Source of the DNA: Coriobacteriaceae bacterium
GTDB lineage: Bacteria > Actinomycetota > Coriobacteriia > Coriobacteriales > Coriobacteriaceae
NCBI GenBank assembly: GCA_902364645.1
Contig: CABJEP010000002.1
Coordinates: 115,267 to 170,672 of the forward strand
Direction: 5' to 3'
DNA length: 55,406 nucleotides
How positions within the stretch are numbered: position 1 is the stretch's first letter; every line of letters starts with the position of its first letter. The position numbers and the translations under genes were made by a program. Below, in pieces: positions 50,114-55,406 of this stretch. The notes under the pieces were generated by a model. The model ran no database searches. It was not told where the DNA came from and saw only the letters and a program-made list of their open reading frames with translations.

Positions 50114-50190
50114 GGCGCTTGGAGGCCGTTCTGCAGCAGGACGGCGGACGTGCGTCACATATTCAAAAGCCAACGTCGAGATGGGTTGTG

Positions 50191-51051
50191 ATGATAATGG
50201 GCAAGTACGTAATCGTGGTTGAGTCTGGTTCGGATGTGACGCCGGAGCTCTGCGAGCGCTATGGCATCGTGCGCGTGCCCATGCATGTCACGATTGGTGA
50301 CGAGACCGTTGAGGACGGCTCCATCGATCCGCTCGAGATTTACTCGCGCTGCAACGAGTTTGGCGTAATGCCCAAGACCAGTGGCTGTGCGCCGGCAGAT
50401 TTTGCGCACGTATATGACCGTATCCATGCCGAGCAGCCCGATGCGACCATTCTGCATCTTGCGTATTCCGAGGCCACGACCTGCTCGCATCAGTCCTCGA
50501 AGATTGCGGCCCAGGGGCGCGACTACGTGTTCTCCATGGACACGCGCTTTGTCTCGGTGGGCCAGTCACTCGTTGTCGTCGAGACTGCCAAATACATCGA
50601 GGCTCATCCCGATGCCACCGTTGACGAAATTTTCGCCTTCACCAATTCGGTGATGGACCGCGTGCTGTTGGGCTTTGTCCCAACCGATCTCGCCTTCCTT
50701 AAGGCCGGCGGTCGCTTGTCCAACGTCGCGTTCCTAGGCGCCCATCTGCTCAAGATTAAGCCCTGCATCGAGGTGACGGGTGGCAAATTCGTGGCGACCA
50801 AGAAGCTCCGCGGCTCTATGCTCAAATGTGCCCGTGCCTTTATTGACCACATGGTTGCGAAGGGCGATATTGATTACTCGCACATTGGTTTGGCGTATTC
50901 AGTGGGCCTTTCCGAGGAGCTGCGCGACGATATGGAAGTCTATGCGCACGACCTGGGCTTTAAGGACGTTACCTGGACTCAGGTCGGCGGCGTCATCTCG
51001 AGCCACTGCGGCCCGACCGCCTTTGGCGCGGTGCTTACGCTTAAGGCGTAG
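50191..51051 (+). CDS. degV: DegV-family fatty-acid-binding protein
   Basis: A 286-aa two-domain protein of the DegV/FakB group, which binds a fatty acid and presents it to a kinase. VVESGSDVTPELCERYGI gives the N-terminal lobe, HLAYSEATTCSHQSSKIAA holds the serine-type binding loop, and FVPTDLAFLKAGGRLSNVAFLGAHLLKIKPCIE is the family signature, with SHCGPTAFGAVL at the end. The start could be the ATG at 50191 or 50197; neither has a strong ribosome-binding site. It lies between the pfl genes and pflA on the same strand, though a functional tie to formate metabolism is not known. The fatty acid is not predictable. Confidence 0.9.
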   Translation: MIMGKYVIVVESGSDVTPELCERYGIVRVPMHVTIGDETVEDGSIDPLEIYSRCNEFGVMPKTSGCAPADFAHVYDRIHAEQPDATILHLAYSEATTCSHQSSKIAAQGRDYVFSMDTRFVSVGQSLVVVETAKYIEAHPDATVDEIFAFTNSVMDRVLLGFVPTDLAFLKAGGRLSNVAFLGAHLLKIKPCIEVTGGKFVATKKLRGSMLKCARAFIDHMVAKGDIDYSHIGLAYSVGLSEELRDDMEVYAHDLGFKDVTWTQVGGVISSHCGPTAFGAVLTLKA

Positions 51052-51238
51052 GGCCTGGCGTCTATCGATTTCTATTGCTTCGGCGGCGAGCGGGTTGTGA
51101 CAACCTTCCCGCCGCTTTTGCGTGGAGTCAAATAGGACGATCAAATTGACCGCTAAACCGTTTCGCCATCAGGCGTATGGGCTAGAATGGCTCTGGCATT
51201 TTAATTGACAAAAACCAAAGAGAGGCAAGGTTGCGGGA

Positions 51239-52057
51239 ATGGCTGAGATGACGCTTGAGGGTGTGGATGCTCATCCCGAGGACTCTGCGTATGCCCTGGG
51301 TCGCGTGCATTCGATCGAGACGATGGGAACGGTCGACGGTCCCGGCATCCGCTTTGTAGTGTTTGTTCAGGGTTGCCCCATGCGTTGTGCGTATTGTCAC
51401 AATCCCGATACCTGGTCTGTTAACGGCGGCACGATGGTGACCGTCGAGCATCTCATGGACGAGTTCCAGAGCAACCATGAGTTCTACCGTAGCGGCGGCA
51501 TTACCGTTTCGGGCGGCGAACCGCTCCTGCAGCCCGAGTTTTTGGCCGACCTGTTCCGTGCAATGCACAACAACCCCGATGGCCGCGTACACACCTGCCT
51601 AGACAGCTGTGGCTATGCATTTGATCCCAAGCATCCGGAGAAGTTCGATGCTGTTCTCAACGAGACCGATATGGTGCTGCTCGACATCAAGCATGCCGAT
51701 CCGATTGAGCATAAAAAGCTGACCGGTTGCGATCCTGCGCGCATCCTGGCGTTTGGCGATGAGCTTGCCCGTCGCAAGATTAAGGTTGTTATTCGCCACG
51801 TGGTGGTGCCGGGTATCACCGATACGGCGGAGGAATGCGAGAAGCTCGGTCGCCTGATCGCTCCATGGCACAACGTGGTGGGCCTGGAAATGCTGCCGTA
51901 TCACACGATGGGTGTCGTCAAGTACGAGCAGCTGGGTATTCCCTATAAGCTCGAGGGCGTGCCCCAGATGGATACCGCGCGCATGCCCGAGCTGCGCAAC
52001 GCCGTCATGGCCGGCATGAAAAAGCGCCGCGCCGAACTCAAAAACGCCATCGACTAG
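51239..52057 (+). CDS. pflA: Pyruvate formate-lyase-activating enzyme (radical SAM)
   Basis: Uses S-adenosylmethionine and a [4Fe-4S] cluster to abstract hydrogen from the glycine of PFL, here presumably Gly58 of the 83-aa protein. The 272-aa enzyme has the cluster motif CPMRCAYC (Cys46, Cys50, Cys53), GTVDGPGIRFVVFVQGC before it, VSGGEPLLQPEFL (SAM contact), and LLDIKHADPIEHKKLTG. The length is somewhat greater than the 246 aa of E. coli because of N- and C-terminal extensions. AGAGGCAAGG lies 9 bp upstream. It is 187 bp after degV. Confidence 0.94.
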   Translation: MAEMTLEGVDAHPEDSAYALGRVHSIETMGTVDGPGIRFVVFVQGCPMRCAYCHNPDTWSVNGGTMVTVEHLMDEFQSNHEFYRSGGITVSGGEPLLQPEFLADLFRAMHNNPDGRVHTCLDSCGYAFDPKHPEKFDAVLNETDMVLLDIKHADPIEHKKLTGCDPARILAFGDELARRKIKVVIRHVVVPGITDTAEECEKLGRLIAPWHNVVGLEMLPYHTMGVVKYEQLGIPYKLEGVPQMDTARMPELRNAVMAGMKKRRAELKNAID

Positions 52058-52078
52058 CGAGCCATTTTCGCCCCAAGG

Positions 52079-52109
52079 GCACTCATTGGGGACAGACTTA
52101 AATGAGTGC
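52079..52109 (+). terminator. Palindrome after pflA (GGGGAC family)
   Basis: GCACTCATT pairs with AATGAGTGC around GGGGACAGACTTA. It includes the GGGGAC core of the dispersed repeats and could terminate pflA, though no T run follows. Confidence 0.5.
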
Positions 52110-52327
52110 GCGATGGCATTGCGGGCGAGCATGTTTTGGTGCGCAACAAGGCAGGCTGGATTAGCGAGGATGGTTACTATTCGACATGCGATGCGGGCCT
52201 TATCGGCATCGATGGTCGTACCTATGTCATGAGCGTCATGACATCGATGCCGTGGGGCGACCGCTCGAGCGAGGTTACGGCCGTGATTGCAAAGGCTCTG
52301 TTTGATATGCGAGCTGCGCTGGCTTAG
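52106..52327 (+). pseudogene. C-terminal fragment of a class A beta-lactamase-like serine hydrolase
   Basis: About 73 residues, HVLVRNKAGWISEDGYYSTC and then DAGLIGIDGRTYVMSVMTSM, correspond to the last strand-helix part of class A beta-lactamase/serine-hydrolase proteins, where NKAGW is the KTG-like strand. The Ser-x-x-Lys catalytic part is absent and the sequence upstream is a dispersed palindrome and the end of pflA. The GTG at 52106 is just an open-frame start. It is probably a leftover after deletion or recombination at the repeat. Confidence 0.55.
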
Positions 52328-52405
52328 CGTGTTCGTTTGGCGAGGTCAAACAAAATGCTGGTACCATACCGTGGTTGAGAATTTCGTATAGGTTTGGGGA
52401 ATGGT

Positions 52406-53146
52406 ATGGCTACCATCGCGATTATCGGTGCGCTCGAAAAAGAGATCATGCAGATTAAGGAAGAGCTGAGCGACGTTTGCGAGGCACGGGAGGCAGGCTT
52501 GACCGTTGTGAGCGGCGAGCTCGACGGCCTGACAGTCGTCGCCACAACGGCGGGCATGGGCACGGTGAACGCCGCCGCTGCAACACAGCACCTCATTAGC
52601 AAGTATGCTCCGCAGGCTGTTGTGTTTTCGGGCATTGCGGGCGGTTTGAACCCCAAGCTCCATATCGACGACGTGGTCATTGGCAAACGCCTACGCTATC
52701 TGGATACCGATACCGCGCTTATCGCCGAGTCCGCACCGGGGCTTGAGGAGTTTGGTTCGACGCCCGCGCTGGTCGATATTGCCGTCGACGTGCTTGCTGA
52801 GCGTGGGTTCGTTGACGCTTCGACAAATGCAGTCGCTTCGAACGAGGGCACCAAACAGTTCCTGGTCGGCACGATTGCCACGGGTAACCGCTTTGTGACG
52901 GGCGCCGCCATGCGTAACGACGCTATCGAAGCGACGCATGCCGATTGTGTCGGCATGGAGGGCGCGGCGATTGCCCATGTCGCAACCAAAAATGGTGTCG
53001 ATTGCCTGGTGTTGCGCGCTATCAGCGATAATTGTGACGAGGCGTACGATGCAATTTGCGACCGAGAGTTCGATCTGTTCGAGTACGCGCGTGTCGCAAG
53101 TAACATCACGCTCGATATCGTCCGCCGCATTGCCGCTGCGCAATAG
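52406..53146 (+). CDS. mtnN: 5'-methylthioadenosine/S-adenosylhomocysteine nucleosidase
   Basis: Removes adenine from methylthioadenosine, S-adenosylhomocysteine and 5'-deoxyadenosine, the last being a by-product of radical SAM enzymes such as PflA. The 246-aa protein has ATIAIIGALEKEI (catalytic Glu), VVFSGIAGGLNP (ribose/purine loop), CVGMEGAAIAHVA with the ribose-binding Met-Glu, and LRAISDNCDE with the catalytic Asp. The ATG at 52406 is chosen over a TTG at 52394; GGGGA precedes it. It is followed 38 bp later by engB. Confidence 0.92.
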   Translation: MATIAIIGALEKEIMQIKEELSDVCEAREAGLTVVSGELDGLTVVATTAGMGTVNAAAATQHLISKYAPQAVVFSGIAGGLNPKLHIDDVVIGKRLRYLDTDTALIAESAPGLEEFGSTPALVDIAVDVLAERGFVDASTNAVASNEGTKQFLVGTIATGNRFVTGAAMRNDAIEATHADCVGMEGAAIAHVATKNGVDCLVLRAISDNCDEAYDAICDREFDLFEYARVASNITLDIVRRIAAAQ

Positions 53147-53184
53147 CGCGCTCTTTTGTAAGAACCTACGACCAAGGAGTGTCC

Positions 53185-53775
53185 ATGGCCGATTCCATTA
53201 ACTACCAGCTTGCCAAGTTCGTCGCCAGCTACGGCAAGGTTTCGCAGATTCCCGAGTCCACCTGCCCCGAAGTGAGCTTTGTCGGCCGCTCCAATGTGGG
53301 CAAGTCGTCGATTATGAACAAGCTCTTTGGCCGCAAGAACCTGGTCAAGGTTTCGAGCACACCGGGCAAGACAAGCAACATCAATTTCTTCGAGGCCGAC
53401 GACGTGCACTTCGTCGACCTGCCGGGCTATGGTTTCGCCCGTCGTTCTAAGGCCGAGCGCGACCGCTGGGCCGAGCTTATCGGCGACTTTTTCGACTCCG
53501 AGCGCAGCTTTAACTTGGTCGTCTCGCTGGTGGACATTCGTCACGACCCCAGCAAGCTCGATCATGACATGATCGACTACCTGCAGGGCAACGAGTTCAA
53601 CTTTATCGTCTGCCTCACCAAAGCCGACAAGCTCAGCCGCACCCAGCAGGCCCGCCAGGCGGCAGCCATCAAAAAGCAGCTCAACGTCCCGGCCGAAAAC
53701 GTAATCATCACAAGCTCCCAGACCGGCACCGGCATCGATGAACTCAAGCGCCGCATCGCCGAGGCCTGCCTCTAA
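53185..53775 (+). CDS. engB: Ribosome biogenesis GTP-binding protein EngB/YsxC
   Basis: An essential GTPase needed for assembly of the large ribosomal subunit. The 196-aa protein is a single TRAFAC G domain: G1 GRSNVGKSS, G2 threonine in SSTPGKTSNINF, G3 DLPGYGFA, G4 LTKADKLS and G5-like SSQTGTG. Start at 53185 with AAGGAG 6 bp upstream. It shares a transcript with mtnN most likely, and a strong hairpin terminator follows. Confidence 0.95.
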   Translation: MADSINYQLAKFVASYGKVSQIPESTCPEVSFVGRSNVGKSSIMNKLFGRKNLVKVSSTPGKTSNINFFEADDVHFVDLPGYGFARRSKAERDRWAELIGDFFDSERSFNLVVSLVDIRHDPSKLDHDMIDYLQGNEFNFIVCLTKADKLSRTQQARQAAAIKKQLNVPAENVIITSSQTGTGIDELKRRIAEACL

Positions 53776-53806
53776 TCGGGCTGCAACCCCTCAAAAGCTC
53801 TCATCT

Positions 53807-53859
53807 ATATCACCCCAGTGATAGTTATTGGTAAACTATCACTGGGGTGATATTTTTTA
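53807..53859 (+). terminator. 20-bp perfect inverted repeat with T run; terminator or operator
   Basis: ATATCACCCCAGTGATAGTT (53807-53826) is exactly complementary to 53834-53853 with a 7-base loop, followed by TTTTTT. The T run merges into the AGGAGG ribosome-binding site of the next gene, so besides terminating engB it could be the operator of the downstream pair. Confidence 0.85.
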
Positions 53860-53869
53860 GGAGGTCGAT

Positions 53870-54553
53870 ATGGAGCTTTGGCACGGGTCGGAGGTTGTTG
53901 TCGAGCATCCATCGTTGGATAAATGCAGGCAATTCAATGACTATGGGCGCGGGTTTTATTGCACGCCACATGAGGAAATGGCAATGGAATGGGCATGCCG
54001 GACCGAGTCTGATGGCATTGCCAATCGATATGAGCTTGATTTAGATGGCCTTGCGATTTTGGATTTGGAATCAGGTGAGTTCTCGATTCTCAACTGGCTT
54101 GCAATTCTGGCGAATAAGAGAGAGTTCAATGTTTCAACGCCAGTAGCACGCGAGGGGCTTCGTTATCTGCTGGATAACTGCCTGATTGATATTTCTCCCT
54201 ATGACGTTATTCGAGGCTATCGTGCAGACGATTCCTATTTCTCGTTTGCAAGACAGTTTGTCAACGGCATGATCTCGCTCAGGCAATTGCAGCGCATTAT
54301 GTTTTTGGGGGATTTGGGCATTCAATATGCGCTCATGAGTGAGCGTGCGTTCTCGGCGATTAAGTTCCGCGATTGGAAGCAGGCCTCGGGAGCTGAGTTT
54401 TATCCCAAACGATTTGAGCGAGAACAGAACGCTCGACGAAAGTACCTGGATACGGTAAACGGATTTGACTCTGATGGTGTCGACATTAGGGATTTGATGG
54501 CAGGGAGGGTTGATTTAAATGATCCAAGAGTTAACGGATCGTGGGCCGAGTAG
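53870..54553 (+). CDS. DUF3990 protein (ADP-ribosyltransferase-like, possible toxin)
   Basis: A 227-aa protein. The N-terminal half matches DUF3990: LWHGSEVVVEHPSLDK, then DYGRGFYCTPHEEMAMEWAC, the H..G-S and D-x-G-x-G-F-Y-x-T pattern found in ADP-ribosyltransferase-fold toxins. The C-terminal half is helical and ends in a basic/acidic region without known domain. AGGAGG lies 8 bp before the ATG. It overlaps the following HTH gene by 35 bp, and the pair is more AT-rich than the neighbours, consistent with a mobile toxin-antitoxin-like module. Catalysis is not demonstrated: the ART fold is inferred from motif shape. Confidence 0.75.
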   Translation: MELWHGSEVVVEHPSLDKCRQFNDYGRGFYCTPHEEMAMEWACRTESDGIANRYELDLDGLAILDLESGEFSILNWLAILANKREFNVSTPVAREGLRYLLDNCLIDISPYDVIRGYRADDSYFSFARQFVNGMISLRQLQRIMFLGDLGIQYALMSERAFSAIKFRDWKQASGAEFYPKRFEREQNARRKYLDTVNGFDSDGVDIRDLMAGRVDLNDPRVNGSWAE

Positions 54554-55217
54554 GACATACCCCGTCTACTACCTTGAGGATGCAATGAACAACCTCGGCG
54601 ACTGCTTTGACTATGCCGTTAACGATTATGGGGCAGAAGGATCGGAAGTTGCTGAACTCTTTTGCCTGAGCGGCGTAGCCCGCGAGTTCGAACGCGGCAA
54701 CGCATGGGTCGTATCGGGAAAATCGGGCGTTGAGCTGTTTGCGCTCATTGCCGAAAGGTTCGGCTATCAATCAAGGCCGATGCCAAATCGAACCTACCGA
54801 TTCGAAAAGACACCGGAATATTGGACAGGCTGGATATTGGCATACCTTCAGTGGCGCCTAGGAGAGTCTTTCGAAGATTTGCTGCATGTCGTTCCATTCG
54901 ATGTGCTACGCAGTCTGTACTACCCCTGGCACGAAGCCTCAGAGGAACGTGTGGCGCGTCTTATTTGCGATATGGCGAAGAAAACACCTCGTCAAACTAA
55001 ACTGGCGCAAGCAAGAAAGAGGCTCAAGAAAACCCAACAAGACCTGGCATACGAATCGGGCGTATCACTCCGCTCAATCCAAATGTACGAGCAGCGCCAG
55101 AGAAACATCAATGAAGCTTCGGTTACAAGCGTAAGAGCCATAGCAAAAGCCCTCCACTGCAACATCGAAGACCTCCTAGAACCAGTCTTCGAATACAAAG
55201 AAACCAGCGCCGCCTAA
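54519..55217 (+). CDS. XRE-type HTH protein, probable partner/antitoxin
   Basis: A 232-aa protein with an unrecognised N-terminal domain (about 1-160; includes a DCFDYAVNDYGAEGSEVAEL helix and an aromatic YWTGWILAYLQWRLG stretch) and a C-terminal Cro/C1 helix-turn-helix (about 165-225: LAQARKRLKKTQQDLAYESG, then VSLRSIQMYEQRQRNI). The N-terminal part may neutralise the DUF3990 protein encoded upstream; the HTH could bind the 20-bp palindrome at 53807. AGGGAGG precedes the ATG inside the upstream gene. The toxin-first order with an HTH antitoxin second is common. Confidence 0.7.
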   Translation: MIQELTDRGPSRTYPVYYLEDAMNNLGDCFDYAVNDYGAEGSEVAELFCLSGVAREFERGNAWVVSGKSGVELFALIAERFGYQSRPMPNRTYRFEKTPEYWTGWILAYLQWRLGESFEDLLHVVPFDVLRSLYYPWHEASEERVARLICDMAKKTPRQTKLAQARKRLKKTQQDLAYESGVSLRSIQMYEQRQRNINEASVTSVRAIAKALHCNIEDLLEPVFEYKETSAA

Positions 55218-55350
55218 ACCAAGCACACAGCCGATGCCCGCCTCTAGGAAGTGCTCCAGCCTAGCAAGAGCCCCTACCAATAAAAAGCAACTATCAGCCC
55301 GGCGACTTTCCAGAGCGTAGGTTCCTGTAGCCGCCGCCAGCGAAGTTAAC

Positions 55351-55406
55351 GTAGGGGAGGCCAGGGGCTTTGCCCCCAAATCTTTCCGCAGGACGGCAGG
55401 ACCCCC
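55351..55406. repeat. Partial nested palindrome at the window end
   Basis: GTAGGGGAGGCCAGGGGC then TTTCCGCAGGACG matches the right-arm/core border of copies A and B on the opposite strand (CGTCCTGCGGAAA followed by an arm). The other arm lies outside the window. 55218-55350 holds nothing recognisable. Confidence 0.55.

Overview
The window looks like chromosome from a gut Coriobacteriia member, most likely Collinsella or a close relative. This is inferred from the GC-rich genes, the gene content and the gene neighbourhoods (tagatose-6-phosphate lactose genes, an agmatine block beside a membrane-anchored LuxR regulator, a formate-lyase fermentation block, many dispersed palindromic repeats). 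No rRNA, tRNA or CRISPR array was recognised.

Layout. (1) 1-23 kb is a sugar island: an IS110 transposase remnant, galM, a DeoR regulator (LacR type), a DUF4143 ATPase flanked by two unusual repeat arrays, then lacG-lacE, a LacI regulator, lacF, a membrane protein, lacA-lacB-lacX-lacC, galT-galK, a second LacI regulator, fprA, a DeoR regulator and a class II ketose-bisphosphate aldolase. A lactose PTS (LacF/LacE) and LacG feed galactose-6-phosphate to LacAB, LacC and probably the class II aldolase, so a tagatose-6-phosphate route sits beside a Leloir route (galM, galK, galT). (2) 22.8-30.3 kb holds a HAD phosphatase, an AraC regulator, a MutT-Vsr fusion, a Bce/FtsX-type ABC transporter and a membrane LuxR regulator. 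(3) 30.6-37.2 kb is an agmatine deiminase block: putrescine carbamoyltransferase, antiporter, agmatine deiminase, a second antiporter and a 63-aa small gene. (4) 37.3-42.1 kb has an IS30-type element with a frameshifted transposase, a decayed duplication of the ABC permease tail, a GNAT acetyltransferase and DAHP synthase. (5) 42.1-46.8 kb is a MarR-controlled heterodimeric ABC exporter. (6) 47.3-52.1 kb is the formate-lyase block, in which PFL is split into a 683-aa catalytic chain without a glycyl-radical domain and a separate 83-aa glycyl-radical protein, followed by degV and pflA. (7) 52.1-55.4 kb has a serine-hydrolase fragment, mtnN, engB and a DUF3990/HTH pair resembling a toxin-antitoxin module.

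The most unusual material is intergenic. Six 15-bp sites lie in alternating orientation at exactly 40-bp steps (4086-4300). Three 16-bp repeats lie at exactly 34-bp steps just before the DUF4143 ATPase. Large nested palindromes have a constant inner core and different but self-complementary outer arms (22493, 49781, probably 55351; a second family at 34885 and 34998). Two elements of 154 and 237 bp have perfect terminal inverted repeats. A motif close to CCGTGAACGGT recurs in the promoter regions of the lac, gal, agmatine and pfl operons and may mark a global regulator.
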